Assembly: GCA_008828725.1 (NCBI GenBank)
Contig: MEHQ01002413.1
Span: forward strand, 81,401-145,400
Length of the DNA: 64,000 bases
Source of the DNA: Saccharina japonica
Taxonomy: Eukaryota > Sar > Phaeophyceae > Laminariales > Laminariaceae
Direction of reading: 5' to 3'
In this document: piece by piece, positions 22,901 through 37,400 of the stretch
Layout: each line of letters starts with the position of its first letter
How positions within the stretch are numbered: position 1 is the stretch's first letter
Program-made: the position numbers and the translations under genes
The notes under the pieces: model-generated
What the model saw: the letters and a program-made list of their open reading frames with translations, nothing else
Told to the model about the DNA's origin: nothing
Database searches by the model: none

Positions 22901-25900
22901 TTTTACAGCGTCGTCGCAACCGACGCCAACCCAACCTATAAATATAATATATTTATAGTGGGGGGGGGGGGGGTACATCAGGGACAAAATTGCAATGCTT
23001 ACGAAAAAAGGGTAGGTCGGGAGTTCGTCAATTGCTTCATTTTGACGCTGGGTATGCGTCGCTTTCCTGCTCCTCCTCTTCTCGTTCACACTCGTCCTCG
23101 TTCTCCTCGCCCTCCTCGTCCTCGTCCTCCTCTCCCTCCCCCACCATTGCTTGCTCCTTCCCCTCCCATTGTTACTGCCCCCCCTCCTATTCCTCCTCAT
23201 CTTACTCCTACTCCTCCGTCCCCCCCCCCCCTCGTTCTCCTTCTCCCTCACCCCCTCTTTCTCCTCTTCCCCCGCCTCTCACTCCTTTTGATCCCTCTAG
23301 TCCTCCTCTTTCTGCTAACAATCATACCGTACTATTAATACCTGCTACCGTTAGTATCCCTACACTTCTACTGATCACACCTTGTTTCCTTCCCTGGACA
23401 TGGCGACGTGGAGGGTGGTGATAGTCCCATCCGTCTGCCACTGATGCAACTGCTCAGAGTACAAAAACTGGGTGAACATAAAAAGGACGAGAAAAAAGCG
23501 ACAAGTTTGGAACACGCAAGAGAGCAGGGAAAAAAAACGATCACAACCAAACAGACAAGGAAATATTGATCGAAATGGCGAACACAAAGGTTTTAGCCGC
23601 CTTCACTCACAACAATAGCTGACGTAAAAATATTCTCAAGTATATATATTGATAGAAATATACGAGTATATATATATTGTTTGTTGTTTTCCTCCTCTAG
23701 GGAGAGAATGTTTATCGGTGATCAACGTCACAGCTCATCATAGCCGCGCACCGTCGGAAATAAAGTATACCTGGTAATAAAAGATGCATGTGACCTGGTT
23801 TGTTTCTGAAGCTCCTCACTTAAGGCACCCTACAATTGATGTTGGACAAACCTAAAAATGTTTCTCGATGAACAATCCCATATAGCCTAAGCATAAAATG
23901 AAAACAGATTGGGACGCAAATTTCCGACGATTTTTGGTTAACCCTTATAGGACTGGAGTTCCGTTTTGGGGACAAATTACTTAGAATTAGAGTGAATTGT
24001 CCCCACATCGGGACTGCAGTCCTAAATGGGTTAAGGAGTCCCTCCGTCCTTCAGAAAACGTTTCAGCCAAAATAAGGTATACCTCCATCGTAGCACGCGT
24101 TAAAAACACAGAGGGTACCCCGGGCGCGCCAGGACAATACTAGTACAGAGGCCAGTATCGCTGGATCCGCCTACACTAAACCACCCTATTTCTCGCACAG
24201 TAGAACAGAGAAAAGGCTAGGTTAGAGAGTTTTTATCGGCCTGTACCACACCTGTCTTAAAATCGGGGCACTTACTGTAAGCAGAATGACCCTTGCTACT
24301 ATATTACGAGTACTATAGGGGGGTGTACGCCCATTTTCACACCCGCGTTTGGACGAAATTATACGGTAGCCTGCATGCAGGTGCACCATGATGTTTCTGA
24401 GGGTGGTCACTTGAGGACCTCCATACCTGCAGTAGTCAAGAACATTTTTTGGATGAAGCTAAAACTGCTATCATAGCGGATGAGCGATCCCATCGCTTAC
24501 GAGTTTAACATTTAAAACAAATGCAACACGAGAGGACCGACCAGTTTGGCTATTTTTTACGAGTTGATGTGTCAACACCAGCAAGAGCAACAGCAAAATG
24601 AGCTGCCATCGCTGCTTCTGTTGTTGTGTTTCCTTCGATCTCAATGAAGGATCTCATGTTCGTACGTCCTTTTGTCACGTGCCCCCCCCCCCTCCTCCTC
24701 TCGGCCCCTCACCTCGGTAGAGTCTCGGCAGCCGAAATAGACGTGGCACGATGCGAGGGTCGCTCCTTGCCGAAGCGCCTGCGCTCTTGCCTGCAGGAAG
24801 GCCATCATCGGGCTGATGCCGGTCCCCGTGCCGACCTGCATTAATCCGTTTCGAAAACATATCAAGCACAATACGAAGTGTAATGTTTATGGAAGAGGGG
24901 TTTGCACATTCAAGTCCAAACATTGCTCCATAGGGGGTTCTCCCCTGAAAAGCTATCCACAAACAAATTCCATCTCATGTGCATTGCATACTGTTGTTTG
25001 CAAACCCATTACATTGGCTTGCATCAGATGAGTTTTGCATGCTGGTTTTCAAAGCCATTTGACTGGTTCGCATCCGATGTGGATTGTTGCATGTCCTTGC
25101 TTGCAAGCCCATTTGTTTTTTCGGTTTAAGCTTTCAACGTTTAGTGAAGTTATGGCGCTGGTGTGTGTTTTATGACTCGCCAAGGTGTTTTACATCCAAA
25201 AATATTCCAAGTAAGTTAGTTGGGATTACTTGGCCCTCCAACCAATACCAACTCAGACCCCTATCAGAAATATCGAAAACAAAACAGGGAAAACAAATAC
25301 GGAACGAAGGCTGCTGATTATACAAATCTACCACCGTATTTTCCAACCGTTACACAACCGAACCGTGACTATACCAATGGATACATAATACGCGTAGTAC
25401 AACCACCCGAACGGATAAAATTCGCACCACGACCCCCAACGGATATAATGCTCACCGTCACTATAACGACGGATATTATATGAACCATGCACCCCAACGG
25501 ATATAGAAAGCACTCCGAATCTCAACGGATACAATGCGTACCATGGTCACGGGGCACGGGGGATATGGTCCGGTGGGGGAGCGAGACCCGGAAGGCCCGA
25601 TCGTAACCTAGATAAGCTTGCCCATACCAACGGGTACAATACGCACCGAAACTATCAGCGGGTATAGCTCGCACCAAGATTGCGGGGCACACGAAGATAG
25701 TTTGGTGGGGGAGCGAAACTCGGAATAAAGCGAACGCAAACGAGATAATCTCGCCAAGCCCTTCCCTCGACAAAATGTGGCAGCACAGACTACTACACCA
25801 GCGGGTACGTATTCTTACGCAATATAACGATGCCCACGGCTATATACTACGCACCATGCCAACAGGTAACAAGACACTCCAAACCATACCAACGGATATG

Positions 25901-28380
25901 TTACGCAGCTTGACCACACAACCAGCGGGCGTATAATTCGCACTGTAGTGACTACCAACGGATATAACATTCGTCATGATTCCCAACGGATATATTACGC
26001 ACCATGACAACGGGGCACGAGGAAAGATCGGTTGGGGAGCGGAACTCTGAAGGCCGGACCGCAACCCGGATGAGTTCGCCCGGCTTCTGCCTCGACAGGA
26101 AGTGGGAGCACAAACCCTCCCTCGTCGTGTTCGTGGTAGGGTTTTCCACCTACCGACCAGAACCGTAAAAAAGGAGGCGGTTGGGGGGCAGGGAAAGGGG
26201 GGGGGGTCAGAGTTACCCTGGGATGGTGATGTTTGTTACAAGCGAATAGTGTTGTCATAAAACAGTTACACAGTCGACCAATATAGGTATACATGAATAA
26301 GTGTAAGTTTACACGTTGATGAGGACACCGACGGCAATGGTTCGCATCTGTCGACTCTTCCCCCCTCCTCCCCCCCTCCCCCCCTCTCGAAAGCCACCAC
26401 AGCATGGCCGATACCGTCTCCCCCGAATGTGAAAATAGTTGGTGCCTTGAACTACAGTACCAGTAGCATGAGTATCAACACTCATAGAAGGATTTAATTA
26501 ACGTTTGGGCGTTGTGTCGTAGCTTTGTGAACGAGCGTAACCGGGGGTACACCAAAACCACTACCCCCCTCTTCCATTTTTGTTTTTCAACTTGAGAATT
26601 CCGACGGTGAGGTTTGCCTCTTCTCTTTTGCCGACGAGATCGGTGAGCTCCTTCCCGACCCCCCGACCCCGCCTCCAAAAATGTCACAGCAATATCGTAC
26701 AAAATCAGTCACCCGTAAATCATGTTCCACCTTGAGAACGATCAGTCTGGATTGGACCTGGTTTCCCGAGGAGATCGGTGAGCCCCCCCCCTCCCCCCGA
26801 AAGTACAAAACGCCGCCAATGCATCGTACAAAACAACCACCCGTTTCTTTGTTCACCGTGAGACCGCCGATGGTAAGGTTTACCTGTCGAAGCTAGACGT
26901 CATTTTACGAGAAGAACGCCCCCCCCCACCTCCAAAAACACCACAAAAATATAACACAAAAACAATCACCCGTTTTAGTTTTTCACCTTGGGAACGCCGA
27001 CCAACCCCTCCCCGCCCCCCCCTCCAAGACGCCAAAGCAATTATAGTACGAAACAACCACCCATTATCATTTTCCATTCGTGTCACCTTGAGAACGCCGA
27101 CGGTAAGGCGTATCTGTCGCGGCTGGACCTCGCTTGCCGAGGAGATGGAGTAGTGTCGCGGTTTCATCAGGGGAAGGGTGACGATCAGGTCCTCCACCGA
27201 AAGCCTCGCTGATGGGAACTCCTGTAATTGACACATGTTTAAGACGGCAAGTGGGGCAATTGACAGAACAAAGAATATACAGAAGGACACATGCTACAGT
27301 AGAGGTGGTGCACAGTGCTTTTCTGAGGCTTCCTACTCGAGAAGTATATTAACCGTAAGTCAAACATTGATTTCGAAGGGAAATAGAAGGCCCATGCACA
27401 ATTCCATGGTCTCAGTTTTCAAGGAAACTCAGCAGTGCAACACACTAACGAAATTCTGACGAATTTGGGTGAAGGGTGCCCGTCATTCAGCAGAAACGGT
27501 TTCAGCCAAAACGTGCTACCTTTGCCGCAGCACGCGTCAAAAGAGAGTGTTCCTTGTGTTGTGTTCCTACTTTCCGGGGATGTTTTTGTAGGTTATCGGC
27601 GTGGAAGACAACACCGGATAGATATGCTGCACATTTTCGGCCTACAAACGTACTTTTTTCATACACAAAGTTTTTGAGCTAGAATGTCGACCGATTATTT
27701 AAACGGTTCTACCTTATATTTAAAGCGTGGTGGGAAAAAACATGGGTTGCGGGAGAGTGATCGAACGCATTGCCAATGACACGGGCAACGGCATAAGCAT
27801 CTTGCCACGGCAGGGGTACCACTTGTTTTGTCTCGGTGAGCTCGCGGGAGCAACTACCGGTTATATAGAACTACTCTGACCCGGAATATAGGCAACGTTC
27901 GTATAATAGTATTATATCAAAATGGTTCTTATGCTTCGGGTCAAATTGGTGTGACAATTTTACGAGTACAGCTCTTTGAGGATAGCCCATAGGAATGTTG
28001 GTCGGGTTTGCACAATCTCGTAGCTTTTTCGAAGTCATATTCTTGGGGGTGAAAGGCAATAATTCTCTCGTCTGCTGCACCACGGTCGAAGATCCTGACG
28101 CCTTTTCGAACGGATGGAAGCCGATCGCGGCACTATGTATCCAGTTTTTTTTCTCAATGTAGCCAGCGCGTAACCAAAGTCCTAACACACCTAACGCATG
28201 CTGCACTGTTTTTGGTTGGCGGCTTAGCTGGTTAGTGAGTTGGCTGACTGCTGAGTTGATTGGTTAGTTATTTTATTCATTGATTGGTGGGTTAGTTTAT
28301 TGCATTGCTGAGTGATTGGTTGGTTGGTTGGTTTGTTGATTGATTGGTTGGTTGATTGATTGACTGATTGATAGATTGAC

Positions 28381-28416
<36 letters not shown>

Positions 28417-31400
28417 GGATGAATGCATTGATTGGTTGAATAAATTGATTGATTGATTGGTTGACTGTTTGCTTAGATAATTGGTTTGTCAGATGGTTGA
28501 TTGATGGGTCGAATGATCTCACCTTCAGGACGGACAGCACCGTGGTGTGCTTGTTCAGGAAGGCCTGTGCACGCAGAATCGAGGCCAAACAAGAAACGGG
28601 GCAACATATGAAATCCGTGCCTAGGTTTCCATTTCTTGTTTGCCTTGGATTTCTTCTCATTTCCGGGCGTGCCGGTCAACGTTGAAGCTGCGGTAGTCCA
28701 ATAGTCTACTGTACGCCAATAAGCTACTGTAGTCCAATATACTACTGTAGTCCAATGGGTTTCCCTTGGTTCCCTTCTTTCTGGGAATGTTCATGAGTGG
28801 TCAACGTTGAAGGTCACGTTACGAAATCTGGGATGACAAACATGAAATATTTTGAATATCAGATCATATGAAAAACCTAATATCGAGACGCCGGTAAGGA
28901 ATTGTTTATGCGCAAACGATACGAGTTGGTGTACGTCGTAAACGTAGCATGATAGTATAATCAGTACCCTAGTCGCACCATTCCACTCACCGTCTGGGCC
29001 TTGCCCCAGCAGTCCTTGTCTTCCTTCTCCAGGAGACTTTCCAGCCTGCGTTTGTCCTACATGGATTCAAGGATAAAGAAGCGAAATGAGGCGGGTTGGG
29101 GGAGGGCAGCGTTAGTCCCTGCATAAACATCGTAAACTACAACCAACTCGGAGTATTGGTCTTCCTTCTCCAGGAGACGTCCAAGCGTGTGCTTGTCCTG
29201 GGAAAAACAAAGTAGTTCAATGAGATATCGAGGGCTATTATAAGTAGAATGGTGACCATAACGGTATCAATAGAAGCAACAGCTCTAGTATCAGTATCCG
29301 TATCAGTGTAGCAATATACGTAGAAGTAGCTATATCTATAGCAGGAGCAGTAGCAATACCAAACACAGTACGGGGTAGCAGCGCCAACTCATGGACATAG
29401 TTGGGGGCACCCACCGAATCTTTAGAAGCCCTTCGAAGGACGAGACTGAGGAGAGGGGCGATCGGCTCCCTCGTTGACAGGTCGAGCTCGTGCACGAGCG
29501 CGCGGGCGATGGTCGTGGGAACCGGAAAATGAGACCTTCACGAAAAAGAACGAAAGAGGAAACGGAAACACAAAACAACGCAAGAGGGAACAGAGAGCGG
29601 AGGAGAAAAAGAAAGATAACGGGAAAATAACATACCAAAGGAACGAGAAAACATATAAAACGAGGAAGGAAACGGAAATGGGAAGGGGCAGGAAAGGGGA
29701 AAAGGGAGCGAGATAAATAAAAGAGGATATGGAGAGAGGGGGATGGGAAAAAGGAGAGGGAGAGGGAGAGGGAGAGGGAGAGGGAGAGGAAGAGGGAGGG
29801 GGAGCGGAAGGGAGAGTGGAAGAGGGAGAGGGAGAGGGAGAGAGAGAGAGACATAGGGCGGCGAAGAGAGGTGGGAGAGAGGCATGGGTGAAGGGAGAGG
29901 GACAGGGAGGTGGAGAGAGGGAGAGGTGAGAGGAGGAGAGTGAGAGGGAACGGGGAGGGAGAGGGGGGGGGGGGGGCAGGGTGAAGAGGGAAATGCGAAG
30001 GGAACGATATTAACGAAATACAGCATTAAAATGAGAAGGGGAAGTGAAAGGTACGAGGGTATGACACTTAAGAGAGGAAATCCAAAAGCTAAGCGAAGCA
30101 AGGTGAAGCAAAGGGTAAATCACGCCAACACGCATTCAAAACTAAACCAAGACCCACTGCGACTCAAGACAGCCAAACCCACCCGGGTCAGGAATTCGTT
30201 GAACTCACCTCCCGTTCCCAGTGACGGTTATCCACTGGGAATGCTTGGCACCGATCCACTTCAGGGTGCGCTCGACGAGGACGGGACTGTTGCTCGGCAG
30301 CACCGAGACATGGTCTCCGGTAAAGTACCTGTCGAGCCAACAGCGAAAAAACAAAGCGTCTGTACGGTGTGGTGCGCTATGCCATGGTATTTCATGGCAT
30401 GGTGGGCTGTGGTATGGGATGGTATAGTATGGTGTGCATGCCATGGCATGACATTATATTATATGGCATGGTACGAGTCGGTCTGACCATACCGTATACT
30501 GCTCATAACTCACATCTGAGCGTACTGTGTTGTTTATTTGTTTTTGTTTTGCTATCATTTCGAAGATCCGACCATCTATCGTCGTCTCAGCAGCTGAAAC
30601 GTGGCTGGAAAATTCATACTAAAAAATATTTACCGCGTGCACACCTCGGACAGATCATCTACAGATAGATCATCTACAGATAGATCATCTACAGATAGAT
30701 CATCGACTCCCACCTCGTGATTAGATCTTTTGAATCATACTTCGTATATATATATATATATATGTATTCCCGAGCTTGTTGTATGATTTAACTCATGTTG
30801 CCAAGTGGGACCCACACAAGCAGCGTGGTCTTGCGCACGTTTTTCGGGATGGACCTGTACTATGCAGATCCCACACTAGCAATCTCTCACAACAACGGCG
30901 GTTGAGGCGCTAGATGATCTATCTGTAGATGATCTGTCGATAGCTAGATCATGATCGGTCCGAGGTATTCACTGCTATTCTCTCACGTGAGGTTCGGGTG
31001 CCGGGACAGGTCGATCTCCACACGTCGTGTCGATCTTTCATCCGTGGCTGGCTTAAGCAGCTCCTCGTTGCTGAGGAGGGGGCATAAGACGTAACCCTTC
31101 CGCACGAAGTTCTCCTTGTGCTTCATCGCCCTCTTCACCTGTAGTATGTCATGCACCAGGTGTGCGATATATATATATCACAGCATGTGTCAGATATCAC
31201 ATCAGATACGTAACACCAGGTTTATCATACCTGGATCATACGTTCCAGGTTATCAGGGTAAACCTTCGTTTAAATATGTAACACCGGGTGTATCGCCCTA
31301 ATTGGCTAAACCATATCCTGCACCAGGAAGGTGATACATACCGGAAGGTGATACATACATCACAGCAGGCACTGGTACAATATATCACATCCGATACATA

Positions 31401-34400
31401 TGACATCAGATGCAGCATACCTACAGCATCATACCAAAGTCATTCGGAGCTTTATCGTCCTCCTGCGGTTATACTTGTCTTCCACGTAACACATGCCGAA
31501 CGATCTACCGGACACAAACCGAATACCGTTACATATATGTATACATGTTGATATCGACCACTCTATAATTACCTCGGTGCAGTCGGCTTCGAGAAAAGGA
31601 CACCCGCGGCGCGACCTGTAACCGATAAAATGCCGAACGGTCGACCGAACATCGACCGACAGTTTCGACCGGACGATCCTTCACCGAACGATTGACCAGA
31701 CGTCCAATATTGTACCAAACGCAGTCGCAACAATGCACAGCTAGATGTATACCTCCTTGAAATCGGGATGGAGGAAACGGACACCCCCCTTCGCCGCGAT
31801 CCATTCCCAACCGAATACCAAACGATTGACCGAATACAGACGAAACGATCGATCGGATTATCCACCGGACAATCAATCAAACACCAGTTCACATACCAAA
31901 CACTAGATCGAACATAGTTAACGATCGATCGACCACATACTGAACGTTCGACACACACGAATGTACATGTTTCCCCTTTTGCTGTTGTGGTTGAGCATAC
32001 GGACACCTTCCTTTCGCCGCTACCTGAAACCGATCGTTTATCAAACGATAAGCCGAACAATCGACCGAAAAATTGACCGAACAATCGACCGGAATCGATT
32101 ATAACGCCGAGCGGCCGACCGCAGCACACCGACGGAACGATCGACCGAAATGTTGACCGAGTGAAATACAAAACATAAACTATTGTTTCACCGAACAATC
32201 GACTGAACAGCTTTCACGATCGTCAAAACACAGACGTTCTCCGCAGCTTGCAAAGTTGAGTATCAACTACAGCACTTTAACTCACAGCTGACGTACTTAT
32301 AATAATGATATTATGACGGGGCGATCGATATATATATACCCGTTACATGTTTACCTCTTTGCAGTCGGGGTCGAGGAACCGCACACCTCCCTTCGACTCG
32401 GCCTCCGTGTCCTCGACCTGCGCCGTAACAGCCGCCGTTGTCGGCCCTACTCCAAGCACGGGGTCCAGCAGACCCTAATAATAATGGTTTGAAACACACA
32501 GACGAACATAAATATCGCATGATAATTAAGTAGGAATACACGCACCATCAAATTAATATCAAAACAAGGTTACACGCTACTAATAAACAAAAACAAAACA
32601 GAAACTGGGCGCAATATGCATTGCCTATTCACCGGTCTACATGTTTTTAGGAGCTTGCACCTGGTTACTGACACTTGCACATAGTTCAACTGGTTTACAC
32701 ACCAGGGACTATTCACTGATAGTAAATTGTTAGTGGGGGTGAACATAATAAGTATATATTGCTGCTTTTTCGAAGATGGTATACTACCTGGTAAAATAAA
32801 TAAAGTATACCAGGGTAACGTCAAATCGGAAGAACAAACCGAACACAACAGAAACAAGAACATCTCGAAACACAATATTAGAAACGAAACGACCAACCTC
32901 GAAGAAAGGTACGTATTCTAGGCAGAATGAAGCGAAAACAACACGAACAAGAACACACAAAAAGGAACGAACACAAGCTCCAGCGCGCAGAAGACCACAA
33001 ATCACAAGAACAAATAATCTAAAAATCAAACAAATAGCACGATCACAAAACAGGAGAAACAGACGTACCAGAAGCACGAAGCCAATAGCCTTACGAACAC
33101 TAGTAACATCCAACACAACACTAGTAGCATCAAACAAGAAAACGAGAAAAACACACACATATATTTACATACACCAGGTACATAAAACAATATGGACACG
33201 AACCTAACCAAGTTACGGCCGAAACGTCAAGAACACTAGTCGGGAAGCAAAACATCTGGCTTGTTATGGCGTGAGAAGGTAGAGAAGGGGTGTTCAAGGA
33301 GTCGGGGAGGAAGCATCCAACTTGCGGCGCCATACAGTAGTCGTAATAGTAGTACCGTATACCACGCCCAGTGATTAAATTCAGAGCCTAGTTTCCCCTA
33401 ACACCAAGCGAGGCGCACACAACGAATACATAGCGGCATTGGGGAGATATCTTCGAGATATTAAACTAAGTAGCGGCATTGGGGAGATATCGTCGAGGTC
33501 TTGAAAACACGATCGGTAGTGGGGTGATATAGTCGAAATCTTGAAACAAATAGCGGGGAGATGCCATCGAGATCTTGAAACAAATAGCAGCATTATTGGG
33601 GAGATGTCGTCGAGATCTTGATACAAATAGCGGCATTGGAGAGATATCGTCGAGATCTTGAAAATGAATACCGGCATTGGGAAGATATCGTCAAGATCTT
33701 GAAATATATTGCGGCGTTTGCGAGATATCGTATAGGTATTAAAACATACAGCGGCATTGGGGAGAAACCGTCGCGATCTATGAAACATATAACGGCATTG
33801 GGGAGATATCGTCGAGATCTCGAAACAAACAGCGGCATTGGGGACACGTCGACGAGATCTTGGAAATAAATAGCGGCATTGGGGAGATGTCGTCGAGATC
33901 TTGAAACGCACACTTAGCGGCATTGGGGGGATATTGTCGAGACGTTGCCATATCGACACGTCGTTGTCGGTGTTAGCACTCTCCCCGTTGTCGATAACGT
34001 TAGTCGAAGGGGGTGTAATATCGGCATCACCCGGTGACACATGCTAAGTTAGGGGTATACACGGTACCTATTTGTCCTTGAGGGTGGTTTCTCGAGAAGC
34101 TCTAAACGTCATCAGAACCTTGTTGTTGTAAGAAACAATATGGGTGCAACCCGATTATCAATCTCATGGCCGAGGCATACGTAAACGACGCATGCTACGA
34201 TAGAGGTGTGCCATGTTTTTTTCTGAGCTCCTCACTTAAGGAGCGCCATACATAAACGAAAAAAATGAGTTTGGAGGAAAATAAAAGTGCTGCCGGATGA
34301 TAAATGTCATGACCGAGGTATACTCAGAAGAATTATTCGTCACAAAAACGAAAGTCGGACGAATTTAGGTTAAGGAGCCCGATCTTTCAGAAAACGATTC

Positions 34401-37400
34401 AGCCAAAAAGTGATACCTCTACCGTAGCACGCGTCAAACTCATAATTGAAAAAAAAACAGATTGCATTCTGATGATTTCGGGTCAAGAAGACCCGTCATT
34501 CAGAAACTAATTTTAACCAAAGCGTGCTACCTCTATCGGAGCACGGGCCGGTAGTACTTGTGGGATATAACTAATGACGGCACCTCAACCCGCACAATAC
34601 ACCCAGTAGGCCGAAACTACTGGAAACATGGCCCCACGCACTGCAACTAACCCGAGCACCCCCCCCGACCGACCGGCAAGGCACAAACAAACACACACAC
34701 ACATGACGATCACGTGCAAAACCTCTACGACCTGCGGTAGTCAGGGGTCACCCGGGATACATCCCCCGGTTTCCTACGTGGGTATGTATCTTATGACGGG
34801 TAATGATGACTAGATAATAAGTCAAGAAGACCCCTATCCAATTCCATACTCGCCTCCCCTCTGTCCCATCGCTCCGTCTCTGAAGGGATGCGTGGTCAAC
34901 GGTCAAATGACTAAGGCAAGCAACTAATAAGTACGACCCCCCCCCCCCACCCCCCCGCGTCCCATCCAACTATACCCCCTCCAACATAAAACGCCCAAAC
35001 AAGCCTCCAAACGCCTGAACAAGCCTGAAAGCGCCTACACAAGCCCCAACTGTTATAATTGTTTCCGCACCTGCCAGTCACGAACGGATTTTGCCTGACC
35101 TTCCAGCTCGTTGCCCAGCTGGATCTTGGCGAGGGGGGTAGCCCCGAGGCGCTGCCATAGGGCGTCCATCGTCTTGCCGGCCTTGCAGAAAGCCGGGTAG
35201 GCGGACGAGCCCAGCGCCATCAGCGAGTACCTGCAGGTTTCGATTTTCATGTTGAAGTTGGAAGTAAATGTGTGCGTTGGGTTCGAATTGAAGTGTACTT
35301 TGTACCTGCACGTTGTAGGTAAGGTTGAATAGCCAAACACATATTTCCGATACAAATGGCAATACAAATGGCCAGCAGGCATTGTCGAAGGGTGTTACAC
35401 GTTTTTAGCCGACCTTGCGGAAGCCCTGTTAGGTGGACGGGGCCGGAGTCACCAGCGAGTACCTGCACTCTCGGTTTTATTGTTCAAGTTGAAGTTGACG
35501 TTCAGTGCATGCAAAGGATTTCATGTTGAAGATACATATCTATTTGCACGGTTAAGTTCAACTTGGGTTACAAGACATTCGTTTTTCAATATAAATTGCC
35601 TTGAGGCGTTACCAAAGGGTGTCCGTCGTCTTGCCGGTTTGGCGCAAGTGCGAGTAGGAGGATGATATCAGCGATATTAACGTAGAGAGTACCTGTACTA
35701 TATTTTCCCATTTTTAACTTCAAGTTGAACGTAAACGCTGGAGTTGATGATTGACGTTGAAGTTGAATATATATATATATATAAGTTAACGTCTTGTTGG
35801 ACGTTATGATGCCACATTTCGATTGCAAACACATTACGAATACATACCTCGCAGTACGAATCAGAAACCTATGTCGAGTCGGGGATCCATAATATAGTCA
35901 CCAGTAGCGAGTCGGTCACAGCAACGCGACGAGGCACCACAGCAAGCGGTACAGCTGCGTCCAATGTCGGATACAGATATGTGCACAATCAAACTGTGGC
36001 TTCGTGGATGAACATTTTCACAACTGTGGGAAACACACCTATGCCACCTCCATCGAGGGGTATTATTATGTATAGCTACCTTGCAACACAGCAGCGGGGG
36101 TAATCGTCGCATCGATAACAGGGCAAGTGTGCATGTACAAACCGGTAGAACCATACGCAGTACAAAAACCTGTCTCCAGCTATATCCTAATCGCTCGCTC
36201 ACCGTACACCCGTGAGAGCCCCTGGGCTGAGTCCTTTCGTTTTCTCGTAGAAACCCTTGGCACCGTTAGGCATCCCGCCGTCTCCGAAGGTGCTCATCAC
36301 CACCAGCACGGCGTGGACGTCTGGGGCCGTCAGCTCCGAAAGGTCCATCCGGTCCAGAGGGGAAACCTTTTGAGGCGTTTCACGTTTGGGGTATGCTTCA
36401 GCTACAACATAACGTCTATATTTCGGTCGTCGAGTCGCGCTCGAATAATTTGACATCACATTAGTTTGTCACCAATAGCTTGATGCCAAAGTATTTCTTC
36501 ATGTTGATGTGGAAAATAGGGTCTCGCCAAGCCGTGTCACAAGCCGTTCCGTGTCATTTAAAAGCAAACACGACCATGTATAATCGTGTCATACTCAATG
36601 CGAACTAACTTTAAATAAAAAAGGGCTCCAGTCACTACCAACCCGGCGTGGACCCCAGGGTCCATCAGCTCGAACGGATCAACACGCCTCAGAGGGGAAA
36701 CCCAACTCACAAATCGGACATGTCATCATCCAGATAATGTAGAAGGCACGATCTACTGTAGGTCATCGCAATGGCATGATCTAGATCATCTAGGAGGCAT
36801 GTCATACACAATCTAGGAGGCATGATCTAGATCACCCAAGAGGCATGGTAGGAGGCATAGTCTTGATCATTTACTGTAGGAGGCAGTTTTCTGGGACTCG
36901 CGACTTGAACGGATCCGGACTTTGCAAAACAAGGAAAGTACAACCATCCCATGGCGTTCGCATACAGGGGACAACATCGCCGAATAAAGAGTGACATTTC
37001 TGATCATATAGGGTTAAGGAACCCCCTTGTCATTCAGAAAAATGGTTTAACCAAAACGTGCTATATGTCCCTATCGTGAAACGGGTCTAGATCAAAACTT
37101 GCCCGCAGGATATGCTGTGCAGGATTTGTATAGTTCAGATAAGGATATGTACAAGTACAGATCCAAAGCAAGGAAACACGTGACGACTACTAGAGTTGAT
37201 CATACGGATCACATGGTTTCCATCCCGGCAACACGAGCTAGATCATACAGATCAGGGGGGTGCCTTCCCTGAAGTATCTACATCGTGAAGCGAGGACCGA
37301 TTATCTGTGGTCCGAGGTGTTGAACATTTGGAGGCGTGTTTCACGCCATGTCCGTCTATACACTTCCATGTTTCGAACGTCGCGGAGTGCTTCATACCAA

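Noticed and set aside
29538..30101. Minus-strand 187-codon Ser/Pro/Leu frame that looks like a membrane protein
   Set aside because: It is the complement of a (GAGAGG)n purine tract in NOS intron 23, with no exon partners.
31569..32198. Minus-strand 209-codon frame
   Set aside because: It is generated by the CGACCGAAC-type repeat and decayed exon 21 edges. It has no splice continuity with NOS exons 21 and 22.
33381..34040. Minus-strand 219-codon frame
   Set aside because: It covers a 40-bp minisatellite whose period is nearly a multiple-of-three pattern. The product is a repeat of SPNAA/FKISTIS motifs with no family features.
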